Both the position numbers and the translations under genes were made by a program. Source: RGIG4079 sp045576735 (GTDB lineage: Bacteria; Bacteroidota; Bacteroidia; Bacteroidales; Muribaculaceae). Taken from it: 24,775 bases of DNA. The notes beneath the pieces are model-generated. The model was given only the letters and a program-made list of their open reading frames with translations. It was not told the origin of the DNA and ran no database searches. Shown here one piece after another: positions 1 through 8,069 of this stretch; the stretch's first letter is position 1; the number at the start of each line of letters is the position of its first letter. Where the stretch lies: NCBI GenBank assembly GCA_045576735.1, contig JAZNGZ010000013.1, forward strand, positions 1 through 24,775, written 5' to 3'.

Positions 1-39
1 CTCCTTGGCTCACAGAACGACATGGCTACGATCCGACTT
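1..39 (-). other. Sequencing-adapter remnant (BGI/MGI type) at contig edge
   Basis: Read on the minus strand, bases 39 to 1 begin AAGTCGGATCGTAGCCATGT and continue without mismatch, as far as I can recall it, along the BGISEQ/MGI second-read adapter. The reading frame of the carboxyltransferase loses family resemblance exactly where this match starts, after residue 234, which supports an untrimmed adapter rather than a biological frameshift. The left boundary is therefore an assembly end, and nothing should be inferred from these bases. The adapter identity comes from memory and was not searched. Confidence 0.93.
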
Positions 40-741
40 TCCATCTTCAGCAGCAAAATGAGCTACACCACTCTTTGATGAGTGAACTTCTGCACCACCG
101 AGCGCATCTTGAGTCACATCTTCACCGGTAACTGTTTTTACTACTTTAGGTCCGGTTAGGAACATATATGAAATACCCTTAGTCATGATAGTAAAGTCGG
201 TCAACGCTGGAGAATATACCGCACCACCGGCACATGGACCGAGGATACCTGAGATTTGAGGTATCACACCCGATGCCATAATATTGCGTTGGAAAATTTC
301 GGCATAACCTGCAAGAGCGTTGATACCTTCTTGAATACGAGCACCACCCGAGTCATTAAGACCGATAACTGGAGCACCCATCTTCATTGCCATATCCATC
401 ACTTTGCAAATCTTCAACGCCATTGTTTCTGACAATGAACCACCAAACACGGTGAAGTCTTGTGCAAACACATAAACAAGGCGGCCGTCGATTGTACCAT
501 AACCGGTTACAACACCGTCGCCAAGGAAGCTTTTCTTTTCTTGGCCGAAGTTGGTACAACGATGTTTTACAAACATATCTAATTCTTCGAAAGAGCCTTC
601 ATCAAGCAATTGTGCGATACGTTCGCGTGCTGTATATTTGCCTCTTTCGTGTTGTTTTTGGATAGCCTTTTCACCACCACCCAAACGAGCCTCATTGCGC
701 AATGCGATAAGCTCTTGTACTTTAGCAAGTTGATTACTCAT
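40..741 (-). CDS. mmdA: Acyl-CoA carboxylase beta subunit / methylmalonyl-CoA decarboxylase alpha subunit, C-terminus cut by contig end
   Basis: Biotin-dependent carboxyltransferase of the propionyl-CoA carboxylase beta / methylmalonyl-CoA decarboxylase alpha family. It moves CO2 between methylmalonyl-CoA (or propionyl-CoA) and a biotin carrier protein. The 234 visible residues are the N-terminal carboxyltransferase half: ARERIAQLLDEGSF near residue 40, the GDGVVTGYG strand, the NDSGGARIQEG acyl-CoA/oxyanion region near 130 and GPCAGGAVYSPAL near 170. Family members are about 510-520 residues, so more than half is missing. The loss is due to the contig edge and adapter, not to mutation. It starts 24 bp downstream of mce in the same direction, an order typical of Bacteroidales methylmalonyl-CoA loci, where biotin carrier and membrane-pump subunits usually follow. 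Whether it acts as a decarboxylase or a carboxylase cannot be settled from this half. Confidence 0.9.
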
Positions 742-765
742 TACTATTATTTTGATTGAAATTGA

Positions 766-1185
766 TTACTTATTTGGATCTTCGCAAAGTTCGATCAATG
801 CGCCACAAGTTGATTTTGGGTGAAGGAATGCGATGTTAAGACCTTCAGCACCTTTGCGGGGAGCTTTGTCGATAAGAGCGCAACCTTTTTCTTCAGCTTC
901 GGCCAATGCGTTTGCCACGCCGTCTTCCATTGCAAATGCGATGTGTTGGATACCGCCACGACCGCCATTCTTTGCGATGTATTTTGAAATTGCACTGTCT
1001 TCGCTTGTGCCTTCAAGGAGTTCGATTTTAGTTTGACCTACTTGGAAAAATGCTGTACGCACTTTTTGATCAGCCACCTCTTCGATAGCGAAACATTTTA
1101 GACCTAAGATTTTTTCGTAGAAAGGAATTGCTTCGTCCAAGCTGGGAACTGCAATACCCACGTGTTCAATATGAGAAATATTCAT
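766..1185 (-). CDS. mce: Methylmalonyl-CoA epimerase
   Basis: A 139-residue vicinal-oxygen-chelate (glyoxalase-fold) enzyme that interconverts (2R)- and (2S)-methylmalonyl-CoA between methylmalonyl-CoA mutase and the carboxylase/decarboxylase in the succinate-propionate pathway. Two beta-alpha-beta-beta-beta modules are visible. The expected metal ligands are H8 (in IEHVGIAV), E55 (in KIELLE, where the P. shermanii enzyme has Gln), H81 (in GIQHIAF) and E132 (in ALIELCE). The length is normal for the family. It lies 24 bp upstream of the carboxyltransferase gene and is very likely co-transcribed with it from the promoter proposed at 1281-1310. Confidence 0.93.
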   Translation of the reverse strand: MNISHIEHVGIAVPSLDEAIPFYEKILGLKCFAIEEVADQKVRTAFFQVGQTKIELLEGTSEDSAISKYIAKNGGRGGIQHIAFAMEDGVANALAEAEEKGCALIDKAPRKGAEGLNIAFLHPKSTCGALIELCEDPNK

Positions 1186-1280
1186 AATAAAATAATTTAT
1201 TAAATTGGTTTATAATTAGTTATCACACAATCACACATGAGAAAAAGGTACAATCCACCCTTTCCCATGCATTTATGTTG

Positions 1281-1310
1281 CAAATATAACAAATTTATTT
1301 GAATATCAAC
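1281..1310 (-). promoter_or_regulatory. Candidate Bacteroidetes-type promoter for mce
   Basis: On the minus strand TATATTTG (bases 1288-1281) fits the -7 consensus TAnnTTTG. A GTTG (bases 1310-1307) lies 18 bases upstream as a -33 element. Transcription would start about 90 bases before the mce start codon. The -33 spacing is one base short of the usual 19. Confidence 0.5.
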
Positions 1311-1312
1311 CC

Positions 1313-1359
1313 GAAGTGCCCCCTAAAAGTTAGACAAAAAACTTTTGGGTGGGCACTTC
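1313..1359. repeat. Long imperfect inverted repeat (hairpin or insertion-element remnant)
   Basis: Arms 1313-1331 and 1340-1359 pair almost completely: GAAGTGCCC with GGGCACTTC, then CCTAAAAGTT with AACTTTTGGG, with one bulged base and one mismatch or wobble around an 8-base loop. It lies 40 bp past the stop of the acyltransferase gene but has no T-run on either side, so it is not a standard intrinsic terminator. It directly abuts the -33 side of the mce promoter. The arm motif CTAAAAGTTAGAC recalls ends of some IS3-family elements, which I cannot verify. Confidence 0.65.
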
Positions 1360-1399
1360 ATTGGCGTATCTCCCATTTGATTTTTACAATTCCAAATCT

Positions 1400-2491
1400 C
1401 TATTTCCCCACAAGGTTAGGCACAAAGCGTTTGATTAGCAAAATTACCGGTATCGATGCGGCAATTACAATTACATACGACACTATCCCTTGAATCATCA
1501 ACGACATATCATCGACGCCGGTTAAACCCACCTTGGGCAACACTTTTGATGCCGCCAACAATATAGTACCATGCACACATAGAATCGTCAATGAGTTCTG
1601 ACCGATAAACAACAATAATTTTTTCTTATTAACCCATTTATCTACCAGCATCGACAACCCTATCAACGCCATCGACATCAACAACGCATTAGCAAAAAAA
1701 AGCCCCCAATTTCCGAATGCGCCAACCGACATTTCCACATGGGCACATGCCGGATTTAACGACTCGGGCAAATTCATATATGCGGTAAAACCTGTCACCA
1801 CAAACAACACTACGACTGTCACTATCAACAAAATTTGTTTTTTAGTAGAGTAGGCACAGGTGTATACTAAATCATTGGTAATGCGGTCCATAAGTGCATC
1901 TGAACCTTTAAAAGAATCTATCATCCGACGAAAACAATAGCCGGCAACCATAAACACAGCTCCCACCAATGCCATATCAAAATTCAACGGATAGCCATAT
2001 TTTGCTATCATCGGTTGACCGTCTTTCAGCATTTCACATGCTTTGGCGCCGACAAGCATCACCGTCACTCCGGCTATCAAAATCCACGCTTTATGCTTCG
2101 ACCGGTTGCCAATATTCATCAACAACGAAAACACCAACACCGCCGCAAAGAAGCATGGTAAAAACCACAACACAGTATAAGTGCCGGCCATTTCCAACGC
2201 ATTACGGCTTCCATACGCAATATAAGCCCAACTACTCATCTCCCCACTGCAAAATATCAGTGCAAACAGCAAAAACGGCACATAAATAGTCTTGATTTTC
2301 TTCATCAAAAAATCCTTATCAATCTTTTGAGCCCGATAGGTATAACCCGATAGCACAAAAAACAACGGCATATGAAATGCATAAATCCATTGTAGCACCT
2401 CATTGGGCATCTTTATATGACCAAATATCACCAACGAGATACCCAACCACTTACACACATCTACATAATCCAATCGCTTCACTTTTTCCAT
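1400..2491 (-). CDS. Acyltransferase-3 family integral membrane O-acyltransferase
   Basis: A 363-residue polytopic protein with about ten hydrophobic segments. The N-terminus RLDYVDVCKWLGISLVIFGH, followed by FHMPLFFVLSGY, is the signature of acyltransferase family 3 (OatA/NodX type), whose catalytic His lies in the first helix region (here the H of VIFGH). These proteins transfer acetyl or other short acyl groups to glycans at the cytoplasmic membrane. There is no C-terminal SGNH domain; two separate SGNH proteins are encoded upstream in the same cluster. It starts 17 bp after the beta-helix gene and is the last gene of the co-directional run. The substrate is unknown. Confidence 0.85.
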   Translation of the reverse strand: MEKVKRLDYVDVCKWLGISLVIFGHIKMPNEVLQWIYAFHMPLFFVLSGYTYRAQKIDKDFLMKKIKTIYVPFLLFALIFCSGEMSSWAYIAYGSRNALEMAGTYTVLWFLPCFFAAVLVFSLLMNIGNRSKHKAWILIAGVTVMLVGAKACEMLKDGQPMIAKYGYPLNFDMALVGAVFMVAGYCFRRMIDSFKGSDALMDRITNDLVYTCAYSTKKQILLIVTVVVLFVVTGFTAYMNLPESLNPACAHVEMSVGAFGNWGLFFANALLMSMALIGLSMLVDKWVNKKKLLLFIGQNSLTILCVHGTILLAASKVLPKVGLTGVDDMSLMIQGIVSYVIVIAASIPVILLIKRFVPNLVGK

Positions 2492-2508
2492 ATCAAATTC
2501 TTCGAGTC

Positions 2509-4200
2509 TTACTTAAACTGAAATACATTATTTCCTGAATCTTTCACCATATATAGTTCAAAGGCCTTTCCAATCGGACGCACATGATACACGCCACTCT
2601 CAGTCAATGTCATCTTCTTTCCTTCTGCATTTGTTATCACTATCTTGGAGCCGGCCGAAATCTTGCACACTAATGCGAAATCCAAATTTGCTCCCCCCAA
2701 ACTATGTTCGGTTGCAATATTCAAAGTTGAGTTATCATTTACCGTGATAAAAGCCTTATCACTCAACACCTTTTGGTCGCCTACATTCGCAAAAAACAAA
2801 TCATTGAAATTCATTTTTTGTACCACTCCACCACGCGGAGCAGCCTTTGAAGCCCCCACATAGATTTGTTTTATCTCAGCCGCGCCAACTGTGCTTCGTG
2901 TCAATAACTTCACATTTTCACTATTCTTATCCAATGCATTATTCAACGGATTATATGCGCCATTCTCATTCAAGATATAGAGACGGTCATATCCCGCAAA
3001 ATATCCCAATCCATTATCGGTAAAATTAGCATGCATCTCAATATGATTACACCTTGTTGCCTTTACCGATGAATATGGGATTTGGCTTTTAAAGCTAAAA
3101 TTCAAATATCCACATTGTGTGAGATCAATCCATGGTTGACCAATTGGCACATATCCTTCACTCAATCTTATATCATTAAAATTATTATGCCATGCATTAT
3201 ATAAAGTAATAGCCTTACATTTAATATTCCCTTCTCCTTCAAAACCGATACTATTAAATACATTGCCATTTATCACACCTATCGTCTTTTTATATTTATC
3301 ATCAACAGGAGTAGAATAAATTCCATATCGACACAACAATCGTCCGCCGTTAAATTGGTTTTCATTCACCCATATACGATCTCCTTTCTTGGCATTTTTT
3401 GCGCCCGATGGCATATCTATATAAATTCCATACTCACCTATAACATACTGCCATGAGATTTTACAATACTGAATTCCACAATACCATTCTTTACCCAATT
3501 GTGGTGACAAATCAAATGCTCTATCAAAATACAGCACTTTATCAATATTTATATTTGCATTATATACATTCCCCGAAAGCAATACTCCTTTGCCTTTGAA
3601 TTTTGCAGCTTGATTATACCCCGACCCTGCATTATGACGTAACTCACAAATATCAACCTCAATAAATTTCTCTTTCAATTCTATCGCTGCCCCTTCGCCT
3701 CGATATGAAATAATGCCATCGCAACGCAACTTTTGATTTTCTCCCAACACAATTGTTTCATTGGTCAAATATCGTAGATTGTCAAGCACCACCCACGATG
3801 TGCCGGCATTTTGCAATGACCGGTTTATCGCTCCACAATCATAAGCAGCACCATCTCCTTTTGCACCCCACCAATGTGCCGACACCTCGCCATTGGCAAT
3901 AGCACCTTTGTCAAAGTTTACTTTTTCGCCAAATATCTGATACTTCGGTGCATCAATCATCAAACGTGAGCCTTTTATTGTTCCGGAGCCCACAAGCGTA
4001 CCTCCCTCAAATTTCAATATGGAACCTGCCGCAAGTGTCACATCACCCGAAAGCGAGCAATCACCATCAATTATATACATCGTCTGTCCTTTTTCCACAG
4101 CCGCATTAAAACTACCTTGCGACACTCGCTTAACCGTCATTGCATTAACTTGCAATGCACATAACAACATTACTATTGCAAAATATCTTAATTTACTCAT
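2509..4200 (-). CDS. Secreted right-handed beta-helix (pectate-lyase-3-like) protein
   Basis: A 563-residue protein with a signal peptide (MSKLRYFAIVMLLCALQVNA). Residues 30-95 hold short strand repeats (GDVTLAAGSILKFEGGTL). Near residue 110 is HWWGAKGDGAAYDCGAINRS, the entry motif of pectate-lyase-3/epimerase-like parallel beta-helices. The middle is rich in Asn and Tyr coils (NVYNANINIDKVLYF, NNFNDIRLSEGY) as in such helices. The last 100 residues look like a separate beta domain ending NVFQFK. Catalytic residues cannot be assigned. In this cluster it could bind, lyse or epimerise the acylated glycan, by analogy with AlgG in alginate systems; that role is inference. A 184-bp spacer separates it from the barrel-like gene upstream, so it may have its own promoter. 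Confidence 0.7.
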   Translation of the reverse strand: MSKLRYFAIVMLLCALQVNAMTVKRVSQGSFNAAVEKGQTMYIIDGDCSLSGDVTLAAGSILKFEGGTLVGSGTIKGSRLMIDAPKYQIFGEKVNFDKGAIANGEVSAHWWGAKGDGAAYDCGAINRSLQNAGTSWVVLDNLRYLTNETIVLGENQKLRCDGIISYRGEGAAIELKEKFIEVDICELRHNAGSGYNQAAKFKGKGVLLSGNVYNANINIDKVLYFDRAFDLSPQLGKEWYCGIQYCKISWQYVIGEYGIYIDMPSGAKNAKKGDRIWVNENQFNGGRLLCRYGIYSTPVDDKYKKTIGVINGNVFNSIGFEGEGNIKCKAITLYNAWHNNFNDIRLSEGYVPIGQPWIDLTQCGYLNFSFKSQIPYSSVKATRCNHIEMHANFTDNGLGYFAGYDRLYILNENGAYNPLNNALDKNSENVKLLTRSTVGAAEIKQIYVGASKAAPRGGVVQKMNFNDLFFANVGDQKVLSDKAFITVNDNSTLNIATEHSLGGANLDFALVCKISAGSKIVITNAEGKKMTLTESGVYHVRPIGKAFELYMVKDSGNNVFQFK

Positions 4201-4384
4201 TCCTTATTTTTTAAATAGTGCAAGTTAACTCATTTTCAACAAATTGCAAAAACTATTCAGTTAATTAAACTTAATCTTCACAATAACCACAAAAAACGAG
4301 CAATCACATCGTGACTACTCGCTCCATACTATAACAACTCTCGACAATCATGCCTCAGCAAGACTCAAAACATCTACTATCCTT

Positions 4385-4972
4385 TTAAAATTCATATTTT
4401 ACCGATGTCAACAGCCTCATACTTTTGATTGAAGAATCTTCAATAGGAATTGAGACCCTTGGACTCACCCACAATGGTCCAACTTCAAAAGACAGACCTA
4501 AATACACTCTATCTTCCGCCTTTCTATATTCTGGGATATTTGACACACTTGCCACTATTGAAAGCGCCTTATACGCATTAAACCACACCCCACCTTGATA
4601 ACATGTTGAATAATCGTAACCTGAATCGTAGTGAGGATTTATTGCTGCATTAATCTTAAAACGATTAATCGGGGTATATTCTGCTCCTATTTTAGCCCCT
4701 GCATTGTAAAAATCGCCATTATATATAGTTCCCCCATATACGAATCCTAAAAATTCAAATTTGCTCACTTGTTGCTTATATCCGGCATTCACCCTTATAT
4801 ATTGATATGGAATTTTTTCGGCAAATACACTATGTTCAAGTTTAAACTCCCATTTTTTGTTTAATTCATATGCCACATTGACATAATTATTATCCCTCAA
4901 CCCAATACTCCATTGAGCATAACATGAAACACCTACCAACACAAGTAGTGTAAATAACAAAATCTTTTTCAT
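4385..4972 (-). CDS. Small outer-membrane beta-barrel-like protein, function unknown
   Basis: A 195-residue protein with a signal peptide (MKKILLFTLLVLVGVSCYAQ) followed by alternating amphipathic strands ending in aromatic residues. The terminal LLTSVKYEF gives the C-terminal aromatic residue typical of outer-membrane barrels. The Cys in VSCYAQ does not sit in a convincing lipobox, and cleavage after AQ or YA looks more likely. The start codon overlaps the stop of the SGNH lipoprotein gene by 4 bp (ATGA), which implies translational coupling. It might form a small pore or scaffold for the glycan machinery; no specific family is recognised. Confidence 0.65.
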   Translation of the reverse strand: MKKILLFTLLVLVGVSCYAQWSIGLRDNNYVNVAYELNKKWEFKLEHSVFAEKIPYQYIRVNAGYKQQVSKFEFLGFVYGGTIYNGDFYNAGAKIGAEYTPINRFKINAAINPHYDSGYDYSTCYQGGVWFNAYKALSIVASVSNIPEYRKAEDRVYLGLSFEVGPLWVSPRVSIPIEDSSIKSMRLLTSVKYEF

Positions 4973-5544
4973 CTCAAATTTGAAATTAATAATTCGCTTA
5001 AAATCTCATATCCATATGGGCTCAAATGCAATCCATCATATGAGTATTGACTATCTATACTCTCATTTCTTTTAAAATATGAATACGCATCTATATAAAT
5101 CACATTACCATAATTCTCCGACTCAGCCTTTATCAACGCATTTAATCGCTCTATTCTTTGATTTATCGTGACTGAATCCCCTTCAAACATTCTAGGCAAT
5201 ATTGAAAACAAATAAATATTTTCTGCATCAGTTGCCACTATTTGTCGCATATAACTTTGTGCATATTCTGCCATTGTCTCATCTGTGATTCTTCCCAAAT
5301 CATTTGTTCCTACAATAACCACAATATTTTTTTTTCCACATTTATGTGCATAATTTGCAACATTTGCGATACCGCTGCCCGACACTCCTTTATTTTCTAC
5401 AACATATGACGGGAACGACACCTCCAAGTCCCATCGTGCCACTACTGAGTCTCCGATAAAAACAAGGTGTACATCCTCATTGGTACTACACGATGTCACC
5501 ACCATAACACTCAACAACATCAATATTTTTACAACTTTTTTCAT
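4969..5544 (-). CDS. SGNH/GDSL-family esterase-like lipoprotein
   Basis: A lipoprotein signal (lipobox VVTSC, Cys about residue 19) is followed by an SGNH hydrolase fold. Block I is LVFIGDSVVARW with the GDS nucleophile, block II has the Gly of GVSGSG, block III is VGTNDLG, and block V is DGLHLSPYGY with the Asp-x-x-His pair. At about 191 residues it is a compact single-domain enzyme. The ATG at 5544 is chosen over an in-frame TTG at 5550 because it lies two bases after the stop of the upstream gene. Such enzymes remove or transfer acetyl groups on sugars. Its place directly after MBOAT and SGNH genes suggests action on the same glycan at the periplasmic or outer-membrane face. Confidence 0.82.
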   Translation of the reverse strand: MKKVVKILMLLSVMVVTSCSTNEDVHLVFIGDSVVARWDLEVSFPSYVVENKGVSGSGIANVANYAHKCGKKNIVVIVGTNDLGRITDETMAEYAQSYMRQIVATDAENIYLFSILPRMFEGDSVTINQRIERLNALIKAESENYGNVIYIDAYSYFKRNESIDSQYSYDGLHLSPYGYEILSELLISNLR

Positions 5545-5546
5545 CC

Positions 5547-6464
5547 TCAAAATATGCTATCTTTTTTCATTCTGTTCACCAAATCTCCGGTATATTTATA
5601 TGCTCCCTCTTTGTTTAAATGAGTCTCATCATAAAACATTGTTGAGTCATTTAAATATTCCTCTTTTTGAACATCAATATAATATTTTACATCATTCTTT
5701 TTACATATGTCAACAATATCTCTTATCGACGATAGATTTCCGTTATTATATAGTTTGAGGTATTTAGGCAAAAACACCACTACTAAATTTACCCCCTTTG
5801 CTTTACTCATTTCTACAATCTTTGAAAATTGCGCCAAACGCTCAGGCGTAGACTCATAATCCTTATTTTCTGAATTTAGTCGTGGATAGTATCGAGGCAT
5901 TCCCTTTGCAACAAATCCCTGTTCCCCCTGCTCATTTGGTGTCACAAATTGATATAATAAAATTCGCCACCAAATATTGTTGTATCTATATAAATTTGAC
6001 TTCAATAAATATTTTTCCTCTACCGACGACGATTCCAAATATCTATCAAGTGTTTCATATCCTTTGCCATAATATGGAACCAATAGATTATATCGTTCCC
6101 CTATTCCGGTTGTTGTTGTTTCATTTGGGCGGAATCCAAAAATTATCGTTTTAGGGGCATATCTTTGAAACACACACTCTAGCATTGTCTCAAAAAATGG
6201 CAACACTTGACCATTAGCAGCTCCATTATAGCACGATAATCCGGTACTATCGGTTATAACCGCCGGAACAAGTCCGTTTAATGCAACCGATGACCCCAAT
6301 ATCAATACATCTTCATCGCATTGAGTCATCACATATTCAACCGATTTATAATCTCCTGCCATTTTGTGGTTATCCACCATATAACCACCTATTTGCCCCA
6401 CTAATAAATCAATGACGACAACTATTGCAACTATAATTAATACGAATTTTATTACCTTTTTCAT
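5547..6464 (-). CDS. Membrane-anchored SGNH-like protein, probable partner of the MBOAT acyltransferase (AlgJ/DltD-like role)
   Basis: About 305 residues: one N-terminal transmembrane segment (KVIKFVLIIVAIVVVIDLLV) followed by a periplasmic domain with VLILGSSVALNG as SGNH block I (GSS instead of GDS), FGFRPNET as a likely middle block and FYDETHLNKEGAYKY carrying the Asp-x-x-His of block V. The start at 6464 is preferred over the upstream in-frame codon at 6512, because the longer form would overlap the MBOAT coding end and add residues with no membrane signal. It starts 4 bp after the MBOAT stop. In alginate acetylation and in D-alanylation systems, an MBOAT protein works with such an anchored SGNH-fold protein; the same pairing is inferred here. 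Confidence 0.78.
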   Translation of the reverse strand: MKKVIKFVLIIVAIVVVIDLLVGQIGGYMVDNHKMAGDYKSVEYVMTQCDEDVLILGSSVALNGLVPAVITDSTGLSCYNGAANGQVLPFFETMLECVFQRYAPKTIIFGFRPNETTTTGIGERYNLLVPYYGKGYETLDRYLESSSVEEKYLLKSNLYRYNNIWWRILLYQFVTPNEQGEQGFVAKGMPRYYPRLNSENKDYESTPERLAQFSKIVEMSKAKGVNLVVVFLPKYLKLYNNGNLSSIRDIVDICKKNDVKYYIDVQKEEYLNDSTMFYDETHLNKEGAYKYTGDLVNRMKKDSIF

Positions 6465-6468
6465 AACC

Positions 6469-7878
6469 TTAGAATTGGAAATAGATAAATTGGCCACTCT
6501 CAAACTCGGCACACAATAATATTAGCACTATCATCATGGCTGTGGAAACCACACTCACCACTTGTGATTTACTATGCATAAAATGGATTGACCATTTCAA
6601 TTCATCTTTTATCTCTTTAAACATCAACAACGCAATCAAACACAAGCACATCAATATCTGTGGCATTCCTTCTCCATTATACAACCCTCCGATATCGGTA
6701 AACATTGATTGTAGAATATGAATTGCATCACTCATAGAGTTGGCTCTAAAGAAAACCCAGCCAAGCATTGCCAATGCAAAGGTAAATAGCACTTTACCCA
6801 CTGTCATGATTTTGCCACTAAATTTGATGGGGATATACTTTTTCTTCAATACTTCAAAACACAATATCACTCCATATAGGCCTCCCCATGCCACAAATGT
6901 CCAATCGGCGCCATGCCACAAACCACTAATCAAAAATGTAATTAGCAAGTTTCGCAAATGCTTTATTAACGTACAACGGCTTCCTCCCAATGGGATATAT
7001 ACATAATCAGAAAACCATGTTGACAACGAAATGTGCCATCTTCGCCAAAACTCCTTTATTGAAGTTGACAAATAGGGACGATTAAAATTCATCATCAATG
7101 TAAAGCCCATGCATTTGGCAGTTCCAATTGCAATTAATGAATAACCACCAAAGTCACAAAATATTTGGAACGTAAAGAAGAATGTTGCCAATATCATGCT
7201 AGTGCCATTATGCATCATCGCATTATTATACACAGCATCTACATATGGTGCTACATTCTCTGCTATACACAATTTCATAAAATAGCCCCATATCATAAGT
7301 TTAAGTCCCTCTATCAACCAATCGCCATTAAACTTATGATCCGGATTAAATTGAGGCAAGAGATTCTTTGCACGTTCAATAGGTCCGGCTACTAATTGCG
7401 GAAAAAATGACACAAATAATGCATATTTCCAAAACGACCGTTCTACAGGAATATCTTTACGATACACGTCAATCATGTATCCTAATGCTTGGAATGTATA
7501 GAATGAGATTCCCACCGGTAGCAATAAATCAAAATGAGGCACCTCCATTCTTAACCCACACCAATCTAAAAATCCATATACACTTGCAGTTGCAAAATTT
7601 AGATATTTGTATAAAAACAACACTCCTAAATTCAATCCTAAACCTATATATATATAGGTTTTCCTAGATTTTCCTTGAGTTTTATCTATTCCCAATGAAC
7701 ATAAATAAGTGACAACCGTGGATCCTAAAATCAACAATGCATAAATAGGCTCCCAATTCATATAAAAATAGTAACTCGCAACCAATAGCATCAGATTCCT
7801 ATACCTATGAGGTAATATCCAATATAGCAACACCACTATTGGGAAAAATAGCAAAAATGCCAATGAATTAAATAACAT
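6469..7878 (-). CDS. MBOAT family membrane O-acyltransferase (AlgI/DltB-like)
   Basis: About 469 residues with many transmembrane helices. The MBOAT core is clear: PVGISFYTFQALGYMIDVYR, FFPQLVAGPIERA, FNRPYLSTSIKEFWRRWHIS, DYVYIPLGGSR, and GLWHGADWTFVAWGG with the invariant His. It carries acyl groups from the cytoplasm across the inner membrane to an extracytoplasmic acceptor. A longer reading to 8025 adds 49 residues encoded by a low-complexity repeat. The ATG at 7878 is chosen because MLFNSLAFLLFFPIVVLLYW is the normal start of the family and a well-spaced promoter (7902-7932) lies just upstream. It is the first gene of the six-gene minus-strand cluster. Confidence 0.93.
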   Translation of the reverse strand: MLFNSLAFLLFFPIVVLLYWILPHRYRNLMLLVASYYFYMNWEPIYALLILGSTVVTYLCSLGIDKTQGKSRKTYIYIGLGLNLGVLFLYKYLNFATASVYGFLDWCGLRMEVPHFDLLLPVGISFYTFQALGYMIDVYRKDIPVERSFWKYALFVSFFPQLVAGPIERAKNLLPQFNPDHKFNGDWLIEGLKLMIWGYFMKLCIAENVAPYVDAVYNNAMMHNGTSMILATFFFTFQIFCDFGGYSLIAIGTAKCMGFTLMMNFNRPYLSTSIKEFWRRWHISLSTWFSDYVYIPLGGSRCTLIKHLRNLLITFLISGLWHGADWTFVAWGGLYGVILCFEVLKKKYIPIKFSGKIMTVGKVLFTFALAMLGWVFFRANSMSDAIHILQSMFTDIGGLYNGEGMPQILMCLCLIALLMFKEIKDELKWSIHFMHSKSQVVSVVSTAMMIVLILLCAEFESGQFIYFQF

Positions 7879-7901
7879 AACACAATTTTTAATATATGCC
7901 A

Positions 7902-7932
7902 CAAAGTTAATAAAAAACAATTGTCCAACAAC
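7902..7932 (-). promoter_or_regulatory. Bacteroidetes-type promoter of the glycan-acylation cluster
   Basis: On the minus strand TAACTTTG (bases 7909-7902) matches the -7 consensus TAnnTTTG. A GTTG (7932-7929) lies exactly 19 bases upstream, the usual -33 spacing. The start of transcription would fall some 20 bases before the ATG at 7878, which supports that start over the longer reading. Confidence 0.65.
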
Positions 7933-8032
7933 GCTAAAGGAAAAGAAAAAGGAAAAGTTAATGCACAATTCATAATTAAACATTCCGCATTCCGCATTAA
8001 AGGAGTTCCGTACTAAAACTCTCAACTCCTTT

Positions 8033-8069
8033 TGTCACCCTGTCAGTCGCTTTGTCAGTCGTCTTGTCA
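8033..8069. repeat. Short iterons: four TGTCA copies, two of them within TTGTCAGTC-like units
   Basis: TGTCA occurs at 8033, 8041, 8053 and 8065, with start-to-start spacings of 8, 12 and 12 bases. The middle two are followed by GTCG. Spacing near one helical turn could present several sites on one DNA face to a regulator of dnaK or of the divergent cluster. It may also be degenerate low-complexity sequence. Confidence 0.4.

Noticed and set aside
40..60. A biological frameshift near the C-terminus of the carboxyltransferase
   Set aside because: The loss of similarity coincides exactly with the start of adapter sequence at base 39.
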